Below, piece after piece: positions 1 to 4,599 of a stretch of 5,659 bases of DNA (positions are counted from its first letter, which is position 1; every line of letters starts with the position of its first letter). The notes beneath the pieces are model-generated. The model searched no databases and had not been told where the DNA came from. It worked only from the letters and a program-made list of their open reading frames with translations. The translations under genes and the position numbers were made by a program. The stretch spans positions 1-5,659 of the forward strand of contig CAUDRD010000120.1 of the NCBI GenBank assembly GCA_958451705.1, given 5' to 3'. The stretch is from an uncultured Oscillospiraceae bacterium. GTDB taxonomy: Bacteria > Bacillota > Clostridia > Oscillospirales > Acutalibacteraceae.

Positions 1-125
1 TCCGTAAGCAGCCCGTAGTTTTTATCCTTAATGTTCTGAATACAGTTTTTCTTTATTTCATTCAAAGCGGATTTAAGCTTTTGCTCTATTTTTTTCGGCT
101 TTTCTAAACTTGTTTTGACACTCAT
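1..125 (-). CDS. 5' end of an unidentified protein gene, cut by the window edge
   Basis: The minus strand opens with ATG at 125-123 and stays open to the window edge, giving 41 complete codons. The peptide begins MSVKTSLEKPKKIEQKLKSA and continues with a lysine-rich, probably helical stretch (LNEIKKNCIQNIKDKNYGLLT). A GGGAG ribosome binding site at 134-138 sits 8 nt upstream of the ATG, which supports this start. There is no signal peptide or membrane segment in the visible part. The gene is divergent from the yhaM-like gene, with about 170 bp between the starts. I do not recognise the family: the visible N-terminus is charged and has no diagnostic motif. The Shine-Dalgarno site and clean open frame make a real gene likely, but the product cannot be named from this fragment. 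Confidence 0.6.
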   Translation of the reverse strand, partial: MSVKTSLEKPKKIEQKLKSALNEIKKNCIQNIKDKNYGLLT

Positions 126-234
126 GTTTCCCGCTCCCTAAAAATCAGATATTCCTATATTTCCCATAATTCTGAAAAACATCCATATTAATTAAAGAGG
201 AGAAAGTAATTTTTAGGTTTTCACTTTTAATTAA

Positions 235-263
235 GTGCCATATACATAAATTTGTGATATAAT
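235..263 (+). promoter_or_regulatory. sigma-A-type promoter of the yhaM-like gene
   Basis: A perfect TATAAT lies at 258-263 and is preceded by TG one base upstream (TGATATAAT), an extended -10 element. Exactly 17 bp upstream is GTGCCA at 235-240, which matches TTGACA at 4 of 6 positions. Transcription would start near 270, giving a leader of about 28 nt. A GAAAGGCGG ribosome binding site at 281-289 lies 8 nt before the ATG at 298. A second TATAAT at 272-277 has no -35 partner and is probably incidental. The 11-mer TGTGATATAAT is repeated exactly in the 5S rRNA promoter of this window. Confidence 0.75.
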
Positions 264-297
264 ATCCACCGTATAATTTTGAAAGGCGGCTAAGCTG

Positions 298-1266
298 ATG
301 AATTTTCTGAAAAACGAAAGAACCGGAACCGTTGAGGGATTTTGTCTTATTAAGTCATGCGACGTTAAAAAAACAGCCAAAGGGCTTCCCTATCTGGACC
401 TTATAGTGGCGGATTCCGACGGAGAGATTTCCGCAAAATACTGGGATTACAACCCGGACCTTCAAGGCTCATATAATCCCAATGAACTGATAAAAATAAG
501 AGGAACTATATCTGTATTTAACGGAGCCGATCAGCTTCGCATTGAAAGAATACGCAAATGCACTCCCGCTGACAACATACGCATTGAGGACTTTGTACCT
601 AGTGCAGACTATGCGCCGGAAATAATGTTTGAAGAGCTCAGCAGTATCGCCTCCTCTTTTTACGACGACACATACCGCAAAATAACCTTGGAAATTCTTT
701 CTCAGAACAAGGAGAAGCTCCTTTACTGGCCCGCCGCCTTTAAACTTCACCACGCAATCAGAAGCGGTCTTTTGATGCATACCCTTTCAATGGTGCGCCT
801 TGCACAGGAAACCTGCAAAATATATGATTATGTTAACAGCGACTTGCTTCTTGCAGGAGCGATTCTCCACGATATTGGCAAAATAGGAGAGTTCGAAGTA
901 CCGGAAACAGGTCTTGCCTCAGGATACACCGTTGACGGCACTCTTATAGGCCACCTCGTGAGAGGCGCAATGCTTATTGAAAAGACTGCCGAAAATCTTC
1001 AGCTTGATATGGAAAAAGCCATGCTCCTTGAACACATGGTATTATCCCATCACGGAGAGCCGGAATTTGGCGCCGCAGTGCGACCCATGTTTATTGAGGC
1101 AGAGCTTCTTTCCATGATAGATACTCTGGACGCTAAAATGTTCGAGATGGCTCAGGCAGTTTCACAGGCTCCTGAAAAGGATTTCAGCCAGCGTCAGTGG
1201 GCTCTCGATAATAGAAAATTTTATAATCCGGGCGGAAACATTCGCCCGAAAGCGAAATTGTTTTAA
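298..1266 (+). CDS. yhaM: YhaM-type 3'-5' exoribonuclease (OB-fold plus HD domain)
   Basis: The 322-residue product has the two-domain layout of the YhaM family, metal-dependent 3'-5' exoribonucleases of Firmicutes that trim RNA ends in the cytoplasm. Residues about 8-90 form an OB-fold nucleic-acid-binding domain, with strands around GTVEGFCLIKS, LPYLDLIVADSDGEISAKYW and IKIRGTISVFNGADQLRIERI. Residues about 150-285 form an HD phosphohydrolase domain. Candidate metal ligands are H161 in LLMHTLSM, H191-D192 in ILHDIGK, H219 in IGHLVRG, H251-H252 in LSHHGE and D275/D278 in SMIDTLDAK. The length is close to the B. subtilis protein, and the C-terminus (NIRPKAKLF) is basic like that of an RNA-binding protein. 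The start is supported by GAAAGGCGG 8 nt upstream. No operon partner is visible: the gene has its own promoter and is followed 14 nt after its stop by a strong hairpin. The family assignment is firm; substrate preference cannot be read from sequence. Confidence 0.93.
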   Translation: MNFLKNERTGTVEGFCLIKSCDVKKTAKGLPYLDLIVADSDGEISAKYWDYNPDLQGSYNPNELIKIRGTISVFNGADQLRIERIRKCTPADNIRIEDFVPSADYAPEIMFEELSSIASSFYDDTYRKITLEILSQNKEKLLYWPAAFKLHHAIRSGLLMHTLSMVRLAQETCKIYDYVNSDLLLAGAILHDIGKIGEFEVPETGLASGYTVDGTLIGHLVRGAMLIEKTAENLQLDMEKAMLLEHMVLSHHGEPEFGAAVRPMFIEAELLSMIDTLDAKMFEMAQAVSQAPEKDFSQRQWALDNRKFYNPGGNIRPKAKLF

Positions 1267-1280
1267 TAGCAAACACAAAA

Positions 1281-1314
1281 ACGCCGCAGAGAATTAACTC
1301 TGCGGCGTACTTTT
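1281..1314 (+). terminator. rho-independent terminator of the yhaM-like gene
   Basis: Perfect 11-bp arms ACGCCGCAGAG (1281-1291) and CTCTGCGGCGT (1298-1308) enclose a 6-nt loop (AATTAA). A short, imperfect T-run follows (ACTTTTATGG). The stem begins 14 nt after the yhaM stop codon. The A-rich flank on the left (CACAAAAA) would give a T-run on the other strand, so it may also stop leftward transcripts from the small minus-strand unit next door. Confidence 0.85.
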
Positions 1315-1337
1315 ATGGAATCTATTTAAATTCGGGA

Positions 1338-1367
1338 CAAAAAAATAAGAGCCTTTATTCAAGGCTC
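1338..1367 (-). terminator. rho-independent terminator of the 41-residue peptide transcript
   Basis: Read on the minus strand, GAGCCTT (1367-1361) pairs perfectly with AAGGCTC (1355-1349) around a 5-nt loop. TTATTTTTTTG then follows, a good U-tract. It lies 81 nt beyond the stop codon of the small gene at 1448-1573 and ends that transcript before it meets yhaM head-on. Confidence 0.8.
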
Positions 1368-1454
1368 CCCCGATTTTTACTTCTTGATACACCCTTGCAG
1401 CTTTCGCTGCACTGGCAAATCGGTGACCGGCTAAGCCGAATCAGCTCTTATTTT
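1342..1454 (-). ncRNA. candidate structured RNA in the 3' tail of the small peptide gene
   Basis: Between the stop codon of the 41-residue gene and its terminator, the minus-strand RNA has dense pairing potential. Plus-strand coordinates are used here. An 11-bp helix can close the whole element (1342-1352 with 1444-1454). CGGC-UUA-GCCG forms a small hairpin (1428-1438). A 6-bp stem is capped by a GAAA tetraloop (1396-1401 with 1406-1411), a GNRA loop typical of folded RNAs. CACC/GGUG (1390-1393 with 1422-1425) can enclose that stem. Alternatively CCGAUUU/AAAUCGG can pair (1370-1376 with 1417-1423) and would exclude the CACC/GGUG helix. The outer closing helix overlaps both the stop codon and the terminator's 3' arm and U-tract, so the two folds compete. 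I do not recognise a known riboswitch or ribozyme here. No gene follows on this strand, so a 3'-UTR or small RNA role is more likely than control of a downstream gene. Confidence 0.4.
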
Positions 1455-1573
1455 CCGACTACTCCGCTTACTGCGATTGCTTTAATTAAAGTTTTCCAGC
1501 TAAGCTTTTTCTCGTTAAGGAATTCGTCAAGAAGCTCTTTCTCAAGCGTATAATCCTTGATTGTCATATTCAT
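1448..1573 (-). CDS. 41-residue peptide of unknown function
   Basis: This minus-strand ORF runs from ATG at 1573-1571 to TAA at 1450-1448. The product starts MNMTIKDYTLEKELLDEF and ends with LSWKTLIKAIAVSGVVGK. AAAGGAG at 1585-1579 lies 5 nt from the ATG, an excellent ribosome binding site that favours M1 over M3. A well-formed promoter lies 30 bp upstream (1603-1631) and a terminator 81 nt downstream, so this is a complete single-gene unit. Residues 6-23 are acidic/charged and probably helical. Residues 24-41 (one Trp, then alternating hydrophobic and small residues, ending in Lys) could be an amphipathic helix. There is no cysteine, no signal peptide and no clear membrane span. The charged-then-hydrophobic layout resembles signalling or bacteriocin-like precursors, but no maturation or export gene is nearby, so this is speculation. 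I cannot assign a family. Confidence 0.65.
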   Translation of the reverse strand: MNMTIKDYTLEKELLDEFLNEKKLSWKTLIKAIAVSGVVGK

Positions 1574-1602
1574 CTTCACTCCTTTCGTTCTTTGTTGTGC
1601 TT

Positions 1603-1631
1603 ATACTACCACATATTATGCAAAACGTCAA
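1603..1631 (-). promoter_or_regulatory. promoter of the 41-residue peptide gene
   Basis: On the minus strand, TTGACG (1631-1626) is followed after exactly 17 bp by TAGTAT (1608-1603). Each hexamer differs from consensus at one position, and TG precedes the -10 by one base (TGGTAGTAT). The start would fall near 1596, giving a leader of about 23 nt that carries the AAAGGAG site. Confidence 0.75.
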
Positions 1632-1636
1632 GACTT

Positions 1637-1670
1637 TTTGCACAACAGAACGTCCGCTCATTTGTGCAAA
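1637..1670. promoter_or_regulatory. inverted repeat TTTGCACAA-N16-TTGTGCAAA, candidate operator
   Basis: Perfect 9-bp arms lie at 1637-1645 and 1662-1670, immediately upstream of the -35 box of the peptide promoter as read on the minus strand. A further TTGCACAA sits at 1749-1756. The outer flanks also mirror each other: CGTCAA at 1626-1631, which is the -35 box, and TTGACG at 1671-1676. The position suits an activator or repressor acting on the small gene. The binding protein is unknown, and the motif is not one I recognise. A long hairpin on either strand is an alternative reading. Confidence 0.45.
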
Positions 1671-1874
1671 TTGACGAAACGCTAAGTGGAAAATCTCGTA
1701 TAATAGATCACCACAAGCGTAAAATCGAGTCAACTTTTTTTATAGAAGTTGCACAATAGACTTGTTTTTGTTCACAAACCGGTAATTTTTACTAAAAAAG
1801 TTTGCAATTTTTCGACATATGACCGTTCAAAAAGTTTGTTAAGTTTATATCATGTTTTTCGCCAACAAGTAAAA
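1671..1874. other. A/T-rich intergenic stretch without a supported gene
   Basis: No ORF here has a convincing ribosome binding site. It holds the third TTGCACAA copy (1749-1756), a TATAAT (1699-1704) without a well-spaced -35 box, and AAAAAGTTTG twice (1795-1804 and 1829-1838). Poly-A and poly-T tracts are frequent. It separates the terminator of the 57-residue protein gene from the promoter region of the 41-residue peptide gene. Confidence 0.5.
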
Positions 1875-1904
1875 ACGGACCGCCTTTTCAGCAGTCCGTC
1901 TTTT
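1870..1904 (-). terminator. terminator of the 57-residue cysteine-rich protein gene, probably bidirectional
   Basis: ACGGAC (1875-1880) pairs with GTCCGT (1894-1899). After one mismatch, GC/GC can extend the stem around an A/T-rich loop. On the minus strand the stem is followed by TTTTTAC, and on the plus strand by CTTTTAAA. It lies 24 nt past the stop codon of the minus-strand gene at 1924-2097. Confidence 0.75.
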
Positions 1905-1923
1905 AAATTTATTTCATTTTATA

Positions 1924-2097
1924 TCAGTTTTGCTTTTTTACAATATCATACTCACCATTGTACGGCCTGAAATAGTGGCATTTCTCTCCTCCTGAGAATA
2001 TAAAGCGTGCATACTCGTCCTCATCAAGCTCAAGGGAACAGTAATATTCGTCGCTTTCCGAATCGTATTCGTTATACCAACAGTTTTCACAGTCCAT
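1924..2097 (-). CDS. small four-cysteine protein, probably a DUF6472-type clostridial family
   Basis: The 57-residue product starts MDCENCWYNEYDSESDEYYC and ends in IVKKQN. Its four cysteines are C3, C6, C20 and C40, with a CxxC at the N-terminus, which would suit a bound zinc or other metal. It is strongly acidic in the middle (SLELDEDEYARF), followed by a KCHYFRPYNGEYDIVKKQ tail. I recall short clostridial proteins of this pattern (MxCExC start, LDEDE core, CxYFR..DEY.IV.KQ end) under the name DUF6472, and their function is unknown. The frame stays open upstream to 2160, but M at 2097 is chosen because GGAG at 2109-2106 lies 8 nt before it. The upstream 21 codons have no such site and would add an unrelated hydrophobic stretch. 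It is a single-gene unit with its own terminator and is divergent from the GH30 gene. Confidence 0.85.
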   Translation of the reverse strand: MDCENCWYNEYDSESDEYYCSLELDEDEYARFIFSGGEKCHYFRPYNGEYDIVKKQN

Positions 2098-2118
2098 AAA
2101 TTTCACTCCAACATTTAT

Positions 2119-2135
2119 TACTATCAAAGATAGTA
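2119..2135. promoter_or_regulatory. 17-bp palindrome TACTATC-AAA-GATAGTA, candidate operator of the cysteine-rich protein gene
   Basis: Perfect 7-bp arms with a 3-bp centre lie 22 bp upstream of the ATG at 2097. On the minus strand the repeat overlaps the best -10 candidate (TATACT), which has only a weak -35 (TGATTA, 16 bp spacing). A site over the -10/start region would suit repression. A leader hairpin in the RNA is the alternative. Confidence 0.4.
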
Positions 2136-2291
2136 TATATCCGCCTTGCCGAATAATCAATCAATACAGGTGAAGAAAATTAAATTTTCGTTTTTACATT
2201 CATAATGTATTGACTTAATCTATTTAATAAACAGAGAAAAATGCACACATAAAATTTCTTTAAAAAAGACTTATAAAAATATTACAAAAAT
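2136..2291. other. divergent intergenic region with two further short palindromes
   Basis: This A/T-rich DNA separates the cysteine-rich protein gene from the GH30 gene. It contains GAAAAT-TAA-ATTTTC (2175-2189) and TACATT-CAT-AATGTA (2195-2209), both 15 bp with 6-bp arms and a 3-bp centre, the same layout as the palindrome at 2119-2135. Palindromes this short and A/T-rich may arise by chance. If real, they could bind regulators of either divergent gene. No gene is seen. Confidence 0.4.
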
Positions 2292-2320
2292 TTGACAGTA
2301 GTCGTTTTTTTAAATAAAAT
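2292..2320 (+). promoter_or_regulatory. near-consensus promoter of the GH30 gene
   Basis: A perfect TTGACA (2292-2297) is followed after exactly 17 bp by TAAAAT (2315-2320, 5 of 6). The predicted start near 2327 coincides with the first base of the ribosome binding site AAAGAGGAGG (2327-2336), which lies 7 nt before the ATG at 2344. The leader would be only about 17 nt, leaving no room for a riboswitch. Regulation would have to act at the promoter. Confidence 0.85.
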
Positions 2321-2343
2321 ATTTTTAAAGAGGAGGCTGGAAT

Positions 2344-3879
2344 ATGTTCATTATTAGAAAATTTATTGCGCTTATTATGACACTGTTAGCCATACTTGTT
2401 GCCTACAACCAAGGAACGGCATTTTCAGGGGACATTGATTTATCCGTTCTCAACGGCATTAGACAGGAAGGTGATGCAAGATCTATGACAATTAAAATCG
2501 ACCAGCGTGTGGAACGGCAGATCGTTAACGGCTGGGGCACTTCCGCCTGTTGGTGGAGTCAGATGATTGACGACGACGAAACGAGAGAAGATATTGCAAA
2601 ACTTCTTTTCTCAAAAGAGGGCTTAGGGCTTAACATCTACCGCTACAATATCGGAGGCGGCTACGATCCTGAGGTAGAGAGAGTACAAGATCCCTGGCGT
2701 CTTACAGAAAGCTTTTATTACTATAATGAAGAAACCGGACAATATGAATATGATTTCACTAGAGACGCAAATGCACAGAAAATGCTGGAAGAAGCACTTT
2801 CCTACGGCTGCATTGATACAGTTATACTGTTTGCAAACTCTCCCCACTATTCAATGACAGTAACGGGTCAATCCTCCGGCGGAACAGAGGAATACACGTC
2901 AAATCTCAGAAAAGACTGTTATGACGATTATGTTGACTACCTGCTGACCATCACCGAATATTTTATTGATAAGGGCGTACCCGTTAAATATATTTCACCC
3001 ATAAACGAACCTCAGTGGAGCTGGGGCGGCGGTTGGGTAGGTCAGGAAGGCTGCCACTATGAGCCCGATGAAATAGTTGAGCTTATGCATCTTTTAGCTG
3101 AGGGAATTGTCGAAAGAGGACTCGACGTTAAAATTAGCGGCCCCGAAAGCGGTGAGATGAGCGAAAATACACAGAACTATTTTGAATCACTCCTCAGCGA
3201 TCCCGTTATAGCACAGCAAATCGGCACCCTCTCCTACCACAGTTATTGGTCCGACGATGATATGCTGGGCAGACAGTCCTTCAGCCGATGGCTCAAGACA
3301 CACTGCTATGGCTACGACATTTCAATGAGCGAATGGTGTGAGCTTCCCTGCGTAAGCACAACAGACTCAATGGAAGCCGCATTAAAAATGGGCCGCATAA
3401 TATCTCAGGATATGAAATACACAGGAGTTAATTCCTGGAACTCATGGGTTGCTGTCAACAATTACGGAAATGAGATTCCTGCAAACGGCGATTATAGTGA
3501 TGGACTTATTGCTGCCTCATCCGATTTCAGCAATTATTACCTTACAACAAGATACTATGCAATGGCTCACTATACAAAATACATCCCCATCGGATCTGTT
3601 GCCGTAAAATCACGCTCCAACATCTTCCCCATAATACTCAACAGCAACGGCCTTGTTACAAGTGACGTTAACCATTCCGCATACAAAACTCCTCAGGGAG
3701 AAATAGTCGTAGTTATAGTTAATGAGGGTGATGCCAGAAGCTTCAGCTTTGACACTGCCGGAAGCACCATGACAGTTATTCAAAGCGACAGCGAGAAGAA
3801 GTTGCAGGAGGTTTATTCAGGCAAACTTACCTCCATTGAACTTCCCGCAAAGAGTATGGCAACGGTAATAATAAAGTAA
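2344..3879 (+). CDS. secreted glycoside hydrolase family 30 enzyme, possibly an endo-beta-1,6-galactanase type
   Basis: The 511-residue protein has a Sec signal peptide: basic start MFIIRK, hydrophobic core of residues 7-21, and plausible cleavage after A26-F27-S28. The catalytic part has GH30 hallmarks of a retaining (beta/alpha)8 enzyme of clan GH-A. These include NGWGTSACWWSQ (62-73), GLNIYRYNIGGG (95-106) and ANSPHYSMTVTG (164-175). The acid/base is E222 in ISPINEPQWSWGG and the nucleophile is E330 in ISMSEWCELP. Residues about 415-511 form the all-beta side domain usual in the family. The SPINEPQW...QEGCHY pattern and the WGTSACWW start resemble the subfamily containing endo-beta-1,6-galactanases, but substrate cannot be fixed from sequence; xylan or other beta-glycans remain possible. 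There is no carbohydrate-binding module, dockerin, LPXTG anchor or lipobox, so a freely secreted enzyme is likely. It is monocistronic, with its own strong promoter and AAAGAGGAGG site, and no transporter or other glycosidase is beside it here. Confidence 0.9.
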   Translation: MFIIRKFIALIMTLLAILVAYNQGTAFSGDIDLSVLNGIRQEGDARSMTIKIDQRVERQIVNGWGTSACWWSQMIDDDETREDIAKLLFSKEGLGLNIYRYNIGGGYDPEVERVQDPWRLTESFYYYNEETGQYEYDFTRDANAQKMLEEALSYGCIDTVILFANSPHYSMTVTGQSSGGTEEYTSNLRKDCYDDYVDYLLTITEYFIDKGVPVKYISPINEPQWSWGGGWVGQEGCHYEPDEIVELMHLLAEGIVERGLDVKISGPESGEMSENTQNYFESLLSDPVIAQQIGTLSYHSYWSDDDMLGRQSFSRWLKTHCYGYDISMSEWCELPCVSTTDSMEAALKMGRIISQDMKYTGVNSWNSWVAVNNYGNEIPANGDYSDGLIAASSDFSNYYLTTRYYAMAHYTKYIPIGSVAVKSRSNIFPIILNSNGLVTSDVNHSAYKTPQGEIVVVIVNEGDARSFSFDTAGSTMTVIQSDSEKKLQEVYSGKLTSIELPAKSMATVIIK

Positions 3880-3939
3880 CACAGCACTTAGCCACAGATA
3901 CATTGCACACATTTAAAAATTCTCTTAAACATTAAAAAA

Positions 3940-3964
3940 GACGCAGCCTAACGCTGCGTCTTTT
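3940..3964 (+). terminator. bidirectional terminator between the GH30 gene and the 38-residue gene
   Basis: Perfect 8-bp arms GACGCAGC (3940-3947) and GCTGCGTC (3953-3960) enclose a 5-nt loop. TTTTC follows on the plus strand, and the preceding AAAAAA gives a T-run on the minus strand. It ends the GH30 transcript 60 nt past its stop and also serves the convergent small gene. Confidence 0.88.
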
Positions 3965-3972
3965 CATAACTG

Positions 3973-3996
3973 CCTTAAAACTGAAATCAGTTAAGG
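3973..3996 (-). other. imperfect hairpin over the stop codon of the 38-residue gene
   Basis: CCTT/AAGG and AACTG/CAGTT stack into one stem with a two-base bulge and a 4-nt loop (3973-3996). The loop and 3' arm include the TGA stop codon at 3987-3989. It lies just before the shared terminator and may simply protect the mRNA end. Confidence 0.35.
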
Positions 3997-4103
3997 TCTA
4001 TTTTTACTTCCTTGCGTCTGTTGGCCACGGCAAACATTACAGCCAGTGCTGAAGCCGCTGCCGAAGCGAGTAACACGATTATTCGTACAAAAAGCTTCAA
4101 CAT
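3987..4103 (-). CDS. 38-residue single-span membrane peptide of unknown function
   Basis: This minus-strand ORF runs from ATG at 4103-4101 to TGA at 3989-3987. The product starts MLKLFVRIIVLLASAAASAL, continues AVMFAVANRRKEVKIDLN, and has one hydrophobic segment (residues about 5-28) followed by a charged tail. That is the layout of small anchored membrane proteins. Type I toxins, transporter-associated micropeptides and sporulation micropeptides share this shape, and I cannot choose among them. The strongest evidence that it is real is the near-perfect promoter upstream (4150-4178) and the shared terminator downstream. The ribosome binding site is only moderate: GGAAG about 8 nt before the ATG. 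It is convergent with the GH30 gene and has no operon partner. Confidence 0.65.
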   Translation of the reverse strand: MLKLFVRIIVLLASAAASALAVMFAVANRRKEVKIDLN

Positions 4104-4149
4104 AAAAACCACTTCCGTTTATTTTCTTTTCGGCAATTTCCGTATCAAT

Positions 4150-4178
4150 ATTATATACCCTACGCTAAAAGTTGGCAA
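4150..4178 (-). promoter_or_regulatory. strong promoter of the 38-residue gene
   Basis: On the minus strand, TTGCCA (4178-4173) is followed after exactly 17 bp by a perfect TATAAT (4155-4150). The start would lie near 4143, giving a leader of about 40 nt. It is back to back with the 5S rRNA promoter, with A/T-tract DNA between the two that could act as a shared UP-like element. Confidence 0.85.
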
Positions 4179-4242
4179 GTAAGCTTTTTTAAGGTTTTTT
4201 TGACTAATTTTGAAAAAACTTTAAAAAAATTGAAAAAAGGGG

Positions 4243-4271
4243 TTGCATTTTGAAAATCACTGTGATATAAT
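4243..4271 (+). promoter_or_regulatory. strong promoter of the 5S rRNA gene
   Basis: TTGCAT (4243-4248, 5 of 6) is followed after 17 bp by TATAAT (4266-4271), with TG one base upstream (TGTGATATAAT). Runs of A and T at about 4185-4240 precede it, as expected for an UP element of a stable-RNA promoter. Transcription would start near 4278, leaving a leader of roughly 40 nt to be trimmed from the 5S precursor. Confidence 0.85.
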
Positions 4272-4315
4272 TCCTCTTGTCGCTGAGAGAGACGCCAACA
4301 AAACAACGTTTCTTC

Positions 4316-4433
<118 letters not shown>

Positions 4434-4444
4434 CTTGACAAAGG

Positions 4445-4473
4445 CATCTGCCCAATAGGGTGGGTGTTTTTTT
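4445..4473 (+). terminator. terminator of the 5S rRNA gene
   Basis: CATCTGCCC (4445-4453) pairs with GGGTGGGTG (4458-4466) around AATA. The nine pairs include three G-U wobbles, and seven T residues follow. The stem starts 12 nt beyond helix I of the 5S RNA. Confidence 0.88.
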
Positions 4474-4529
4474 ATTTTTAAAATCTGTTATATTCTACCA
4501 CATCTTAATGTAGTAATGCAAATAAAAAT

Positions 4530-4582
4530 CCCTCATACGGTAATTGTGCTTGCATTTTAGCAAAGATTTTACCGTATGAGGG
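4530..4582 (-). terminator. long hairpin terminator of the CDF transporter gene
   Basis: Perfect 14-bp arms CCCTCATACGGTAA (4530-4543) and TTACCGTATGAGGG (4569-4582) enclose a 25-nt loop. The loop can itself pair (CTTGC with GCAAAG, one base bulged). On the minus strand the stem is followed by ATTTTTATTT. It lies 17 nt beyond the transporter stop codon. The other strand is also T-rich after the stem (TTATTTTATTT), so the hairpin may act both ways. A separate weak hairpin is at 4496-4515. Confidence 0.82.
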
Positions 4583-4599
4583 TTATTTTATTTAAATCT

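Noticed and set aside
194..205. Strong Shine-Dalgarno-like AAAGAGGAGAAA in the intergenic region before yhaM
   Set aside because: No start codon follows at a usable distance and no ORF continues; it lies upstream of the mapped-by-motif promoter, so it is probably incidental.
188..235. Near-inverted repeat TTAATTAAAG ... CTTTTAATTAA
   Set aside because: It is A/T-only at its core with a one-base mismatch in arm length; expected often in such DNA.
469..780. Minus-strand ORF inside the yhaM-like gene
   Set aside because: It lies antisense to the OB-fold and HD coding region, shows no start signals and resembles no protein family.
1331..1454. Known riboswitch or self-cleaving ribozyme (c-di-GMP, hammerhead, twister and others) on either strand
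   Set aside because: The required conserved cores are absent as far as I can read them, for example CUGAUGA...GAAA for hammerhead, and there is no regulated gene downstream.
1671..1704. Possible plus-strand promoter TTGACG ... TATAAT
   Set aside because: Spacing is 22 bp, too long for sigma-A, and no gene follows on the plus strand.
1542..1733. Minus-strand ORF of 63 codons overlapping the peptide gene
   Set aside because: It runs across the promoter and operator-like repeat of the 41-residue gene in a different frame and has no ribosome binding site.
1795..1838. Direct repeat AAAAAGTTTG twice, 34 bp apart
   Set aside because: It is short and low in complexity, in A/T-rich DNA, with no third copy or link to a gene.
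1749..1970. Plus-strand ORF of 73 codons
   Set aside because: It has no ribosome binding site, reads through a terminator hairpin and into the antisense of the cysteine-rich protein gene, and its composition is that of translated A/T-rich intergenic DNA.
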